A stretch of DNA of 64,000 nucleotides from Streptomyces humidus. Lineage in GTDB: Bacteria > Actinomycetota > Actinomycetes > Streptomycetales > Streptomycetaceae. The DNA lies in contig NZ_BMTL01000002.1 of assembly GCF_014649655.1 (NCBI RefSeq), positions 248,001 to 312,000 on the forward strand, written 5' to 3'. The position numbers were made by a program, and so were the translations under genes. The notes beneath the pieces were generated by a model. The model was not told the origin of the DNA and made no database searches. It saw nothing but the letters and a program-made list of their open reading frames with translations. This document shows positions 43,441-52,558 of the stretch, one piece after another. Numbering within the stretch: the stretch's first letter is position 1; every line of letters starts with the position of its first letter.

Positions 43441-44109
43441 ATGGCTGCGGCTCAGGGACGACTGTCGGACGACGCTGGCGGGATGGATGACGCGAACGAG
43501 GGGGACCGGGATGGGGGCACATCGGCTCCGTTGCCCTTCCGGGCCGCCGTCGACGCACTGAGAGCGGCCCGGCTGCGGCCGCAGATCGAGGTGGAGCCGA
43601 CGCCGGCCCCGAAGCGGCTCGCCCCGTTCGCCCACGCGCTGGAGGCGACGGTCGTGGACGGTGATCAGGACCTGGCCGACGGCCGGCTGGTGCTGCTGCA
43701 CGATCCGGCCGGGCACGACGCATGGCGCGGAACGTTCCGCCTGGTCACCCTCGTGCGGGCAGAACTGGAGCCGGAGATGGCCGCGGATCCGCTGTTGCCG
43801 GAGGTGTGCTGGTCGTGGCTGACCGGCGCGCTCCAGGCGCGGGGACTGACCTACGGGGAGCCGAGCGGAACCGTCACGCGCGCGAGTTCGCACTACTTCG
43901 GCGGACTGGCGGAGCGTCCCGCGGCGTCACAGATCGAGATCCGGGCCTCCTGGACGCCGCGCGAGGGGCTCGGCGGGGTCCCGGACACGGGGGCGCACCT
44001 GGCGTCCTGGTGCGATCTGCTGGCCCAGGTGGCGGGGCTGCCGCCGGCCGGGCCCGGAGACGCGTCGGTGGTGACGCTGCCGCAACGCAGGGGGCCACAC
44101 TCACGTTGA
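43441..44109 (+). CDS. DUF3000 protein
   Basis: 222-residue actinobacterial protein of unknown function. The family core begins PLPFRAAVDALRAARLRPQI, continues RLAPFAHALEATVV and ends with WCDLLAQVAGLPP. The first 35 residues are acidic and Gly-rich and poorly conserved in character. No signal or membrane segment. It stands between divergent hemE and downstream whiI; the hemE - DUF3000 - whiI - rnd order is one I recall as common in Streptomyces. Confidence 0.9.
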   Translation: MAAAQGRLSDDAGGMDDANEGDRDGGTSAPLPFRAAVDALRAARLRPQIEVEPTPAPKRLAPFAHALEATVVDGDQDLADGRLVLLHDPAGHDAWRGTFRLVTLVRAELEPEMAADPLLPEVCWSWLTGALQARGLTYGEPSGTVTRASSHYFGGLAERPAASQIEIRASWTPREGLGGVPDTGAHLASWCDLLAQVAGLPPAGPGDASVVTLPQRRGPHSR

Positions 44110-44236
44110 CCATCTCTTTGTCGATACGACCATTTTCGGTCCCGTAAGACACCCACTTAAACCGACTCGATCTTCGGATGATCGATCGCGTGTCCGAATT
44201 GCACGTATTGTTACTCACTAGATCGTGATCATTTTC

Positions 44237-44264
44237 TAAAGGACCCCGGGTTCGCTGCCGAAGA
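44237..44264 (+). promoter_or_regulatory. Candidate sigma-WhiG promoter of whiI
   Basis: TAAA (44237-44240), a 16-base spacer and GCCGAAGA (44257-44264) match the sigma-WhiG/FliA consensus TAAA-N16-GCCGATAA in ten of twelve positions. It is 88 bases before the whiI start in an AT-rich region (44110-44250). In S. coelicolor whiI is known to depend directly on sigma-WhiG. Confidence 0.7.
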
Positions 44265-44351
44265 CGACTGTGACCTTGAAAGCACGGTTCGTCCCGGCTT
44301 CCTCCCCACAAGCCCCACGAGCCGGCCCCCGTCCCCCATCCAGGAGGCCTG

Positions 44352-45011
44352 GTGTCCGTTCTCCTCGAGCAGCCCGCAAGCCTGGTCGCCTACCGCCCGA
44401 ACAAGCCCACCGCCATGGTGGTCGTGGCCGACCCGCGCGTCCGCTCCACCGTCACCCGCCATCTCTGGGCGCTCGGTGTGCGCGACGTCATCGAGGCCTC
44501 GTCCATCGCGGAGGCTCGTCCCCGCATCGGCAACCCCCGCGACATCTGCGTCGCCGACGTCCATCTGCCCGACGGCTCCGGCCTCACCCTCCTGTCGGAG
44601 ACCCGCGCCGCGGGCTGGCCCAACGGGCTCGCCCTGTCCGCCGCGGACGACATCGGCGCCGTGCGCAACGCCCTCGCGGGCGGCGTCAAGGGCTACGTCG
44701 TCACCGGCACCCGCACCAACCTCGGCCTCCCCAGCCGACCCGGTGCGGCCCCCCTCGGCTCGGCCGCCCGTCTGCACCGCCGCCCCCCGGGCGCCCCGAG
44801 CCACCCGGGCGGCTACCGCGAGCTCTCCGGCCGTGAGGTCGAGGTGCTGCGGCTCGTCGCGGAGGGTCAGTCGAACAAGGCCATCGGCGTCTCGATGGGC
44901 CTGTCCGCGCTGACCGTCAAGAGCCACCTCGCCCGCATCGCCCGCAAGCTCGGCACGGGCGACCGGGCCGGGATGGTCGCGGTGGCCCTGCGGACCGGCA
45001 TCATCCACTGA
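44352..45011 (+). CDS. whiI: Atypical NarL/LuxR response regulator WhiI (sporulation)
   Basis: 219-residue developmental regulator needed for sporulation septation in Streptomyces; WhiI is known to form a heterodimer with BldM. The receiver is atypical: the acidic pair is Ala26-Asp27 (VVVADP) instead of two acids, while Asp69 (CVADVHLPDGSG) and Lys113 (GVKGYVV) remain, so normal phosphorylation is unlikely. A Pro/Arg linker leads to the C-terminal helix-turn-helix (YRELSGREVEVLRLVAEGQS, then LTVKSHLARIARKLG). The GTG at 44352 has AGGAGG four bases upstream. The identification rests on family features, a WhiG-type promoter and gene neighbourhood. Confidence 0.88.
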   Translation: MSVLLEQPASLVAYRPNKPTAMVVVADPRVRSTVTRHLWALGVRDVIEASSIAEARPRIGNPRDICVADVHLPDGSGLTLLSETRAAGWPNGLALSAADDIGAVRNALAGGVKGYVVTGTRTNLGLPSRPGAAPLGSAARLHRRPPGAPSHPGGYRELSGREVEVLRLVAEGQSNKAIGVSMGLSALTVKSHLARIARKLGTGDRAGMVAVALRTGIIH

Positions 45012-45081
45012 CCGGGGCCGCCCTTCGCGCGTCGCCCGTTCCTTCCTCATGTCCTCCCTTCCCCCCTCTCCCCCGTCTCCC

Positions 45082-45116
45082 CCTCTCCGACCTCTCCGAC
45101 CTCTCCGACCTCTCCG
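45082..45116. repeat. CTCTCCGAC tandem repeat after whiI
   Basis: Three to four CTCTCCGAC units in a pyrimidine-rich tract. The gap 45012-45301 has no gene. Confidence 0.85.
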
Positions 45117-45239
45117 CCTCGCCCCCGGCCGCCGCCGCCCTCGCCTCCGTCGCCGGTCGCCGTCACCCGCCGCGCATCGGCCGTCACTCCTCGGCCGTCC
45201 GCCCCGATGATTCACCGGCCTGACTGGTTTACGACCCTC

Positions 45240-45277
45240 CGGCACCCGCCGACGGAACGTTCCGTCGGCGGGTGCCG
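45240..45277. terminator. 38-bp perfect palindrome between whiI and ribonuclease D
   Basis: A 19-base arm (45240-45258, centre GGAAC) is followed without any loop by its exact complement (45259-45277). It lies 25 bases before the rnd start and 228 bases after whiI. As RNA it would form a very stable hairpin, so a terminator is likely, but it also overlaps the likely -35 region of rnd and could be an operator. Confidence 0.6.
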
Positions 45278-45301
45278 TCGATACACGGATACCCTTGACA
45301 G

Positions 45302-46588
45302 GTGACCGACGCCCAAGAAACCGCAGCAGCCAGTTCACTGCGAACCACCGGAGGCGCCCCTCCGGACGACGGCGGAACTACTGCTTCCGGGGCGCCGACA
45401 CCTCTGCTGGAACCACGCGAGGGCATTCCGCCCGTGATCACCGACGAGGCCTCCCTCGCCGAGGTGATCGCCGCGTTCGCCGCCGGCTCCGGCCCCGTCG
45501 CCGTCGACGCCGAGCGCGCCTCCGGCTACCGCTACGGCCAGCGCGCCTATCTCGTGCAATTGCGCCGCGAGGGCGCCGGCAGCGCGCTGATCGACCCCGT
45601 GGCCTGCCCCGACCTGTCCGCGCTCGGTGACATGCTGTCCGACGTGGAGTGGGTCCTGCACGCGGCCACCCAGGACCTGCCGTGTCTGCGCGAGATAGGC
45701 ATGACGCCGACGCGGCTGTTCGACACCGAGCTGGCCGGGCGGCTGGCCGGTTTCCCGCGGGTCGGCCTCGGCGCGATGGTCGAGGGCGTGCTGGGCTTCG
45801 TGCTGGAGAAGGGCCACTCCGCGGTGGACTGGTCGACCCGGCCGCTGCCCGAGCCGTGGCTGCGCTACGCGGCCCTGGACGTCGAGCTCCTGGTCGACCT
45901 GCGCGACGCGCTGGAGAAGGAGCTGGACCGGCAGGGCAAGCTGGACTGGGCCCGCCAGGAGTTCGACGCCATCGCCTCCGCACCGCCGCCCGAGCCCCGC
46001 AAGGACCCCTGGCGTCGCACCTCCGGCATGCACAAGGTGCGCCGTCGGCGGCAGCTGGGCGTGGTGCGGGAACTGTGGCAGACGCGGGACCAGCTCGCCC
46101 GGCGCCGGGACGTCTCGCCGGGCAAGGTCCTGTCGGACGCGGCCATCGTGGAGGCGGCGCTCGCCCTTCCGGTGAACGTGCACGCGCTGTCCGCGCTGAA
46201 CGGGTTCGGGCACCGGATGGGGCGACGGCAGCTGGAGCAGTGGCAGGCGGCCGTCGACCGGGCGCGGGCGCTGAGCGAATCACAGCTGCCGCAGCCGGGA
46301 CAGCAGGTGGCGGGGCCTCCGCCGCCCCGCGCCTGGGCCGACAAGGACCCCGCGGCGGCGGCCCGGCTGTCCGCGGCGCGGTCCGCCGTGTCCGCGCTGG
46401 CCGAGAAGCTGAACATGCCGCAGGAGAACCTCATCGCTCCGGACGCGGTGCGACGCGTGTGCTGGGAGCCGCCGGCCGCCGACCGGGAAGCGGTTGCCGG
46501 TGCGCTGGCCGGGTACGGCGCCCGGCCGTGGCAGGTGGAGCAGGTCGCGCCCGTCCTCACCACAGCCCTGACCGATCCTGCCGGCTAG
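45302..46588 (+). CDS. rnd: Ribonuclease D family 3'-5' exonuclease
   Basis: 428-residue ribonuclease. The DEDDy exonuclease domain has the acidic motif VAVDAERASGYRYGQRAYLV, then VLHAATQDLPCLREIGMTP, FDTELAGRLAGFPRVGLGAM and WLRYAALDVELLVDL. HRDC domains follow: one at about residues 215-330 with WRRTSGMHKV and RRRQLGVVRELWQTRD. It should trim 3' ends of stable RNAs. The GTG at 45302 has no ribosome-binding site but a TACCCT -10-like box ends six bases before it (45290-45295), so the transcript may be leaderless. Confidence 0.93.
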   Translation: MTDAQETAAASSLRTTGGAPPDDGGTTASGAPTPLLEPREGIPPVITDEASLAEVIAAFAAGSGPVAVDAERASGYRYGQRAYLVQLRREGAGSALIDPVACPDLSALGDMLSDVEWVLHAATQDLPCLREIGMTPTRLFDTELAGRLAGFPRVGLGAMVEGVLGFVLEKGHSAVDWSTRPLPEPWLRYAALDVELLVDLRDALEKELDRQGKLDWARQEFDAIASAPPPEPRKDPWRRTSGMHKVRRRRQLGVVRELWQTRDQLARRRDVSPGKVLSDAAIVEAALALPVNVHALSALNGFGHRMGRRQLEQWQAAVDRARALSESQLPQPGQQVAGPPPPRAWADKDPAAAARLSAARSAVSALAEKLNMPQENLIAPDAVRRVCWEPPAADREAVAGALAGYGARPWQVEQVAPVLTTALTDPAG

Positions 46589-46708
46589 CCGCCGCGTCCG
46601 GCCGCCCGGTCGCCCCGAGGCCTGCTGCCCGCAGGCCCGGCCGTCCGGACAGGCCCGGCCGCCGGGGCTGTGGAGCGGCTCGTCGTGCGACGGCCGGCGG
46701 GAAGGCGT

Positions 46709-46814
46709 TTCGCAAGCGGTTACCGGGGAGGCGTCGACTCGACGATCGCCCGGGCCCTGCGCGACGCGCGTTGTCTCGCGACCACCGCGCCGCGTCTGTT
46801 TCGCAAGCGGTTAC
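46709..46814. repeat. Two identical TTCGCAAGCGGTTAC elements, 91 bases apart
   Basis: Copies at 46709-46723 and 46800-46814 sit in an identical 18-base context (46707-46724 and 46798-46815). The second contains the TAA stop of the convergent permease gene, read on the minus strand. A close relative lies at 57311-57325. The gap 46589-46810 shows no gene. Confidence 0.85.
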
Positions 46815-47641
46815 CTCGTCGCTCCTCTCATGAAACCGTTGTAGATGTATTTCTGGAGGGCGAGGAAGACGATCAGTGTCGGCAGGATGACCAGGACGGC
46901 TCCTGCCGAGATCGTTTCCCAGTGGGCCGAGTAGGGCCCCTTGAAGCGGAACAGCGACGTCGAGATCACGCCAAGATCTTGAGAGGGCATGTAGAGGAAC
47001 GGGATGTAGAAGTCGTTGTAGACGGCGATGCCCTTCACGATCACGACCGTCGCGATCGCCGGTTTCAGCAACGGAAAGATGATCTTCCGGTAGATCGTGA
47101 AGGCGTTGGCGCCGTCGAGGCGGGCGGCCTCGTCCAAGGAGATCGGGATCGATCGCACGAACTGCAGGAAAATGTAGATCGAAACGATGTCCGTGCCCAT
47201 GTACAGGGCGATCGGCGCCCAGCGGGTGTCGAACATGCCGAGGCTGTGGACGATCTGGAAGGTGGCCACCTGGGTGGTCACCCCGGGGACCAGCGCGGCG
47301 ATCAGGAACAGGGCGACCACCAGTTTCCGGAACCGGAAGGTGAAACGGTCGATCGCGTACGCCGTCATGGAACCGATGAGAACGGTCCCGCCGACGGAGA
47401 CGACGAGGATGAAGGCGGTGTTTCCGAACGCCGTGAGCATCCCGCCGTCCCGGAACGCCGTCGCGTAGTTGTGGAAGTTGAACGGGTGGCGCGGCAGGGT
47501 GAGCGCTCCGCTGCCGTGGGCTGTCTCCGTCTCGGTCTTCAGGGACGTCAGCAGGACGACGCCCAGCGGGAGCAGGACGACCAGCGTCGCTCCGATCAGC
47601 GACAGGTACACGAGCGTGCGGGCAACGACTCGGCGTGTCAT
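46811..47641 (-). CDS. Sugar ABC transporter permease, MalG-type
   Basis: 276-residue CUT1-type permease. Six membrane helices are visible, and the EAA loop reads SLDEAARLDGANAFTIYRKI. The N-terminus (TRRVVARTLVYLSLIGATLV) and the end (YIYNGFMRGATR) are typical of MalG. Its ATG overlaps the MalF-type stop as ATGA. It is last of the three-gene importer operon, next to a beta-mannosidase and a LacI regulator, so the cargo is probably a mannose-containing or related oligosaccharide. Confidence 0.92.
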   Translation of the reverse strand: MTRRVVARTLVYLSLIGATLVVLLPLGVVLLTSLKTETETAHGSGALTLPRHPFNFHNYATAFRDGGMLTAFGNTAFILVVSVGGTVLIGSMTAYAIDRFTFRFRKLVVALFLIAALVPGVTTQVATFQIVHSLGMFDTRWAPIALYMGTDIVSIYIFLQFVRSIPISLDEAARLDGANAFTIYRKIIFPLLKPAIATVVIVKGIAVYNDFYIPFLYMPSQDLGVISTSLFRFKGPYSAHWETISAGAVLVILPTLIVFLALQKYIYNGFMRGATR

Positions 47642-48654
47642 ACGAGGTCCACCCTGTCGTCGGGGACGAGGCGCCGCTGCACCCAGGTGACCAGCAGGAT
47701 GATCAGCAGCAGCACGACGGCCGCCGCCGAGGCGAGCCCCGTCTTGTTGAACTGGAAGGCCAGCTTCACGGTCTGGATCACGAAGGTCTCGGTGCCGGTC
47801 GCCCCGCCGGTCATGATGTACGGGATCTCGAAGGCCGACAGCGAGCCGGAGACGGACAGGATCACCGTCAGCGTCAGCACCGGCCTGATGCCGGGCGCGA
47901 TGATGTAGCGGAACTGGTGCCACCGGCCCGCGCCGTCCAGCTCTGCCGCCTCGTACAACTCCCCCGGGACGGACTGGATCGCGCCGAGGAACAGCACGAA
48001 GTTCATGCCGAGGTACCGCCAGATCGAGACGCCGGCGAGGGAGACGTTGGCCGAGACGGGGGTGCCCAGCCAGGCGTGGTCGGTGTGGTGTCCGAACAAT
48101 CCGAGGACCGTGTCGAAGGTGCCGCCGTCCTGGAAGAAGTAGAGGAAGACGAAACCGATGGCCACGCCGTTCACGAGGGACGGGAAGAACAGCACGCCCT
48201 TGAAGAAGTTGCGGAAACGGACGCTGAAACTCAGGATCGTCGCGAAGTAGAGCGCGGCGACGATCTGGATCACCGAGGCGGCGAGGTAGTAACCGCTCAC
48301 CCAGAACACCTGGAAGAGGTCCTCCCTGGTGAAGAGCTCCGCGTAGTTCTCCGCGCCCGTGTAGTGCAGTTCGGGGCTCACGCCGTCCCAGTCGGTGAAG
48401 CTGTAGGCGACCATGTTGGCGATCGGCGCGTAGGTGAAGGTGACCAGCAGGGTCAACGGGGCGAGCAGGAACAGCCAGGGGGTCAGCAGCCGCCGGGCGC
48501 GCGCCGGGCGCGGGGCGGACGGTGGCACGGCGCGGTTCGAGGCGCGGTTCGAGGCGCCCGCCCCGGTTCGAGCCGCGGCCTGAGCCCGGGTCCGGGCCGC
48601 GACGGATGCCTTCCCTGCGTCCATCGCGGACGTGTGCGAATGGGCGTGCGCCAT
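47638..48654 (-). CDS. Sugar ABC transporter permease, MalF-type
   Basis: 338-residue CUT1-type permease. A 55-residue Ala/Arg-rich cytoplasmic N-terminus with His near the start precedes LLTPWLFLLAPLTLLVTFTY. Six helices follow, with EAA loop ELYEAAELDGAGRWHQFRYI. The ATG at 48654 overlaps the binding-protein stop by one base (TGATG). No ATPase gene is present in the operon; Streptomyces CUT1 systems are usually powered by the shared ATPase MsiK. Confidence 0.92.
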   Translation of the reverse strand: MAHAHSHTSAMDAGKASVAARTRAQAAARTGAGASNRASNRAVPPSAPRPARARRLLTPWLFLLAPLTLLVTFTYAPIANMVAYSFTDWDGVSPELHYTGAENYAELFTREDLFQVFWVSGYYLAASVIQIVAALYFATILSFSVRFRNFFKGVLFFPSLVNGVAIGFVFLYFFQDGGTFDTVLGLFGHHTDHAWLGTPVSANVSLAGVSIWRYLGMNFVLFLGAIQSVPGELYEAAELDGAGRWHQFRYIIAPGIRPVLTLTVILSVSGSLSAFEIPYIMTGGATGTETFVIQTVKLAFQFNKTGLASAAAVVLLLIILLVTWVQRRLVPDDRVDLV

Positions 48655-49973
48655 CAGTGGCTCACGTTCTTCTGGGTCCCGGTCCACTTCTCGCCGAGGC
48701 CGCCGAGGAAGTCGTCCAGGCTCCCCTTCCTGGCGCCGCGCGCGAGGTCGACCAGGTCCTGGCGGTACTCCGGCTTGTAGATGCCGACCTCGGACCGGTC
48801 GTCGATCAGCTTGACCTTCGCGCCCGCGGAGTCGTCCAACTCGATGAGCTTGACGCCCGCCTCCTCGTACGGCTTGAGCACGTCGGGCATGGGGGCGTTC
48901 CTGAGCGGGGAGATGGCCAGGTTGTCCTTGTCGTATCCCGACTCGTCGGTGAACCAGTCGATCCAGGCGCGGGCCGCCTCCTTGTGCGCGGAGTGGACGT
49001 TGACGGCCTGGTTGTAGTCGGGGCCGACGGTCGCGCAGAACGTGCCGTTCGTCCGGGCGGGAAACGGCATGAAACCGATGTCGTCGGGATTCACACCGGC
49101 CTTCTTCGCCGCGTCCCGGAACTGGATGATCGCCCACGTGCCGAGCCACTGCGTGGCGATCTCGCCCTTGGCCGTGCGGGGCTTGGATTCTTCCCAGTTG
49201 CTGGTGGTGGGGTCCTTCTCGGCGAGACCCTGCTTGACGATGTCGTACAGCAACGTGTCTCCGACGCGCAGATCGGAGCCCGCCGCCCAGGGGTCGCCCT
49301 CGGCGAGTTTCGTGGTCGCCCGCGGGTCGCAGTGGACCGCGCCGTCGACGTACGTCCACGAGGTGAGCGGCCACTGCGCGGCGAAGTTGGTGTAGTAGGG
49401 GATCGCGTCGGTCTTCGCCCTGATCGCCTTCAGGTCGGCGAGGAACTCGGCCGGGCTCGCGGGCCACGCCGTGATGCCGGCCTCTTTCCAGACCCGCTTG
49501 TTGTACACGAAGCCGGGCATCACGCCGACCGGGCTCTGGCCGTAGACCTTGCCGCCGACGGTGGTGAAATCGGTGAAACGGTATTTCTTGCTGCGTTCCG
49601 CGCGGGTGCCGAGGGAGGCGAAGAACTTCGGGTAGTCGTTCTTCTTGATGACCGCGGGAATCAGCAGGACGTCGCCGTAGTCGTCCGTGTTCATCCGGAT
49701 CTTGATCTCGGCCTCGTAGTTGGTCAGGGCCTGGAACTCCACTTTGACCCGGGGATAGGTCTTGTTGAACTCGGCGGCGTACTTCTTCATCGTGCCGTCC
49801 TGCACGAGGTCGGTCCGCACCGTGAGGACCGTGATGGTTCCGCTGACCTTCGAGGGGTCGTCGGGCGCCTTGGCGTCCGCGCCCTTGGTGCTGCCTCCGG
49901 TGCCGGTGCAGCCCGGGAGCAGCAGGGCGGCTCCCGCGACGGTGGCGAGGACCTGGGCTGTACGACGGTTCAT
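48654..49973 (-). CDS. Sugar ABC transporter substrate-binding lipoprotein
   Basis: 439-residue extracellular binding protein. Signal and lipobox LLLPGC put the lipid on a Cys near residue 22. The mature protein shows the CUT1 pattern: GTITVLTVRTDLVQDGTMKK, FNKTYPRVKVEFQAL, a middle domain with ATQWLGTWAIIQFRDAAKKA, and WIDWFTDESGY. The ATG at 49973 is eight bases after GGAAG. It is first in the importer operon and divergent from the beta-mannosidase; two ACCGGT-centred elements lie between. Substrate is inferred from context. Confidence 0.92.
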   Translation of the reverse strand: MNRRTAQVLATVAGAALLLPGCTGTGGSTKGADAKAPDDPSKVSGTITVLTVRTDLVQDGTMKKYAAEFNKTYPRVKVEFQALTNYEAEIKIRMNTDDYGDVLLIPAVIKKNDYPKFFASLGTRAERSKKYRFTDFTTVGGKVYGQSPVGVMPGFVYNKRVWKEAGITAWPASPAEFLADLKAIRAKTDAIPYYTNFAAQWPLTSWTYVDGAVHCDPRATTKLAEGDPWAAGSDLRVGDTLLYDIVKQGLAEKDPTTSNWEESKPRTAKGEIATQWLGTWAIIQFRDAAKKAGVNPDDIGFMPFPARTNGTFCATVGPDYNQAVNVHSAHKEAARAWIDWFTDESGYDKDNLAISPLRNAPMPDVLKPYEEAGVKLIELDDSAGAKVKLIDDRSEVGIYKPEYRQDLVDLARGARKGSLDDFLGGLGEKWTGTQKNVSH

Positions 49974-50072
49974 GTGCGTCACTTCCGTTCGGGGCGTTCT
50001 CGGGACGGACGAACACGTACGGGGTGGTCGAACACGAGCGGGTTGGCTGATTCGGCACTCTGGCAGCGCATA

Positions 50073-50143
50073 CTCAACCGGTAAAGTCCGATTCCCGCCA
50101 ACGATGAAGAGATGGCGCTCAGTTGTGGGATTGACCGGTTTAG
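50073..50143. promoter_or_regulatory. Two ACCGGT-centred candidate LacI operators
   Basis: CTCAACCGGTAAAG (50073-50086) and ATTGACCGGTTTAG (50130-50143) share a near-palindromic core around a central CG, as LacI-family operators do, and are 57 bases apart in the 179-base divergent promoter of importer and mannosidase. The LacI gene two genes away is the natural candidate regulator. Confidence 0.5.
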
Positions 50144-50152
50144 GGAGTGCGC

Positions 50153-52558
50153 ATGCTGGAGGCCTCACCGCTCGACGGATGGAAGCTGCGGCACGAGGGG
50201 GAGGAGCTTCCTGCCGTGGTACCGGGCTGTGTGCACACCGACCTGCTCGCCGCGGGCGCGATCTCCGACCCGTTCGTCGGCTCGGCCGAGAGCGAGGTCG
50301 CGTGGGTGGGGCGGCGCGAGTGGACGTACGAGACGCACCTGCCGGCCGTGCCGTCCGGGCACGAGCAGACCGACCTGGTCTTCGACGGGCTCGACACGGT
50401 CGCGGAGATCACGCTGGCCGGCCGGCTCCTCGGCCGGGTGCGGAACATGCACCGGTCGTACCGTTTCGACGTGACGGGGCTCGGCGGGCCGTTGTCCGTG
50501 CGGTTCGCCTCGGCCTACGCCGAGGCGGAGGCAGTGCGCGGGAAGGTCGGCGACCGGCCGGGGGCCTACGCCGAGCCGTACCAGTACCTGCGCAAGATGG
50601 CCTGCTCCTTCGGCTGGGACTGGGGGCCGACCCTGGTGACGGCCGGGATCTGGCGTCCGGTGCGGGTCGAGCGCTGGTCGACGGCCCGGCTGGCCCGGGT
50701 GCGCCCGCTCGTGACGGTCGAACAGGGCGTCGGCGTGGTCGAGTTGCTGGTGGACGTGGAGCGGACCCGGGTGCAGGCGGGACTCACGCTGGAGGCCCGG
50801 GTGGGGGACCGCCGGGTGCGCGCCGACGTCGTGGGCTCGGGCGCTGCGGTGCGGGTGGAGGTGCCCGACGCGCAACTCTGGTGGCCGCGAGGATGCGGTG
50901 AACAGCCTCTGTACGAGGTAGAACTGACGCTCCATCACAACAGTGCTCCGCTCGACGTCTGGCGGCGGCGGGTGGGTTTCCGCCGTGTCGAGCTGGACAC
51001 CTCCGCGGACGCGCGCGGAACCGGTTTCACACTGGTCGTCAACGGGGAGCGGCTGTTCGCCCGCGGTGTGAACTGGATCCCGGACGACGTCTTCCCGTCC
51101 CGGGTGACGAGGGAGCGATACCGCAAGCGGTTGCGACAGGCGGCCGACGCCGGCGTGGACCTGATCCGGGTGTGGGGCGGCGGCCTCTACGAGAGCGAGG
51201 ACTTCTACGACGCGTGCGACGAACTGGGCCTGCTGGTGTGGCAGGACTTCCCGTTCGCGTGCGCGGCCTACCCCGAGGAGCAGCCGCTGCGTGGCGAGGT
51301 GGAGGCGGAGGCCCGGGAGAACGTCGTACGGCTGATGCCGCATCCGTCGCTCGTGCTGTGGAACGGCAACAACGAGAATCTGTGGGGTTTCCGGGACTGG
51401 GGGTGGGAGGAGCGGCTCGGCGGGGACTCGTGGGGCGAGGGGTACTACCTGGGTGTGCTCCCCCGCGTGGTCGCCGAGCTGGATCCGACGCGGCCGTACA
51501 CGGCGGGCAGTCCGTGGTCGGGTTCCTGGAGCCGGCACCCGAACGACCCGGCGCACGGGACGCACCACTCGTGGGAGGTGTGGAACCGGCAGGACTACGC
51601 GGACTACCGCAGCGAAGTCCCGCGTTTCGTGGCCGAGTTCGGCTGGCAGGCCCCGCCCGCCCACGCGACGCTGCGGCGGGCTCTGCCGGGCGAGGTGCTC
51701 GCGGCGGACTCCCCCGGCATGCTGCACCACCAGAAGGCGGAGGACGGCAACGGCAAGCTGGCGCGCGGGCTCGCCCGCCACTTCGTCGTGCCGGAGGCGG
51801 ACTTCGACCGGTGGCACTACCTCACCCAGGTCAACCAGGCGCGCGCCGTTGCCACCGGGATCGAGCACTGGAGGTCCCACTGGCCGGTGTGCGCGGGGAC
51901 GATCGTCTGGCAGCTCAACGACTGCTGGCCGGTCACCTCGTGGTCGGCGATCGACGGGGACGGCCGGGAGAAGCCGCTCTATCACGAGCTGCGGCGGCTG
52001 TACGCGGACCGGCTGCTCACCGTGCAGGAGAGGGAAGGGCGGCTGGTGGTGGCCGCCGTCAACCAGTGCGCCGAGCGGTGGGAGGGCACGGTGACGCTGC
52101 GCCGGCTGTCGGTCCAGGGCCGCGAGCTCGCTGCGGCGACGGCGGAACTGGCCGTCGGCGCACGGGAGGTGGGAGAGACGCCGGTGCCGGCGGAGCTGGT
52201 GCCGGCCGGCGCCGAGGAGTTCCTGGTGGCGGACTCGCGGGGATGCCCTCGCGCGGGCGGGGCCGGGAGCGAGGGGCGGCTGCGGGCCGTGCACTTTCCG
52301 GCGTCGGACCGTGAAGTCCCTTATCCGCGCCCGGAGTTCGAGGTGAGCGTGGCTCCGGGGACCGTCACCGTCACCGCGCACACCCTGGTGCGGGACCTGC
52401 TGCTCCAGGCGGACCGGCTGGACCCGGACGCGCGGGCCGACCGCGGTCTGGTCACGTTGCTGCCCGGAGAACGGGTGACCATCGGGGTCGAGGGCTGGCA
52501 GACTCCGGACGCCGCCGCCGCCAGGGCCGCGCTGTACTGCCAGGAGCCCGCTCGATGA
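50153..52558 (+). CDS. Beta-mannosidase (glycoside hydrolase family 2)
   Basis: 801-residue GH2 enzyme. The N-terminal jelly-roll begins LDGWKLRHEGEELPAVVPGC and continues DLVFDGLDTVAEITLAG. The central TIM barrel has FARGVNWIPDDVFPSRV and DLIRVWGGGLYE. The acid/base Glu is in WNGNNENLWG and the nucleophile Glu in FVAEFGWQ, both diagnostic of beta-mannosidase-type GH2. No signal peptide, so it acts in the cytoplasm on imported glycans. The ATG at 50153 is used because AGGGAG is 5-6 bases upstream; GTG at 50147 is the alternative. It overlaps the LacI gene by ATGA. Confidence 0.93.
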   Translation: MLEASPLDGWKLRHEGEELPAVVPGCVHTDLLAAGAISDPFVGSAESEVAWVGRREWTYETHLPAVPSGHEQTDLVFDGLDTVAEITLAGRLLGRVRNMHRSYRFDVTGLGGPLSVRFASAYAEAEAVRGKVGDRPGAYAEPYQYLRKMACSFGWDWGPTLVTAGIWRPVRVERWSTARLARVRPLVTVEQGVGVVELLVDVERTRVQAGLTLEARVGDRRVRADVVGSGAAVRVEVPDAQLWWPRGCGEQPLYEVELTLHHNSAPLDVWRRRVGFRRVELDTSADARGTGFTLVVNGERLFARGVNWIPDDVFPSRVTRERYRKRLRQAADAGVDLIRVWGGGLYESEDFYDACDELGLLVWQDFPFACAAYPEEQPLRGEVEAEARENVVRLMPHPSLVLWNGNNENLWGFRDWGWEERLGGDSWGEGYYLGVLPRVVAELDPTRPYTAGSPWSGSWSRHPNDPAHGTHHSWEVWNRQDYADYRSEVPRFVAEFGWQAPPAHATLRRALPGEVLAADSPGMLHHQKAEDGNGKLARGLARHFVVPEADFDRWHYLTQVNQARAVATGIEHWRSHWPVCAGTIVWQLNDCWPVTSWSAIDGDGREKPLYHELRRLYADRLLTVQEREGRLVVAAVNQCAERWEGTVTLRRLSVQGRELAAATAELAVGAREVGETPVPAELVPAGAEEFLVADSRGCPRAGGAGSEGRLRAVHFPASDREVPYPRPEFEVSVAPGTVTVTAHTLVRDLLLQADRLDPDARADRGLVTLLPGERVTIGVEGWQTPDAAAARAALYCQEPAR

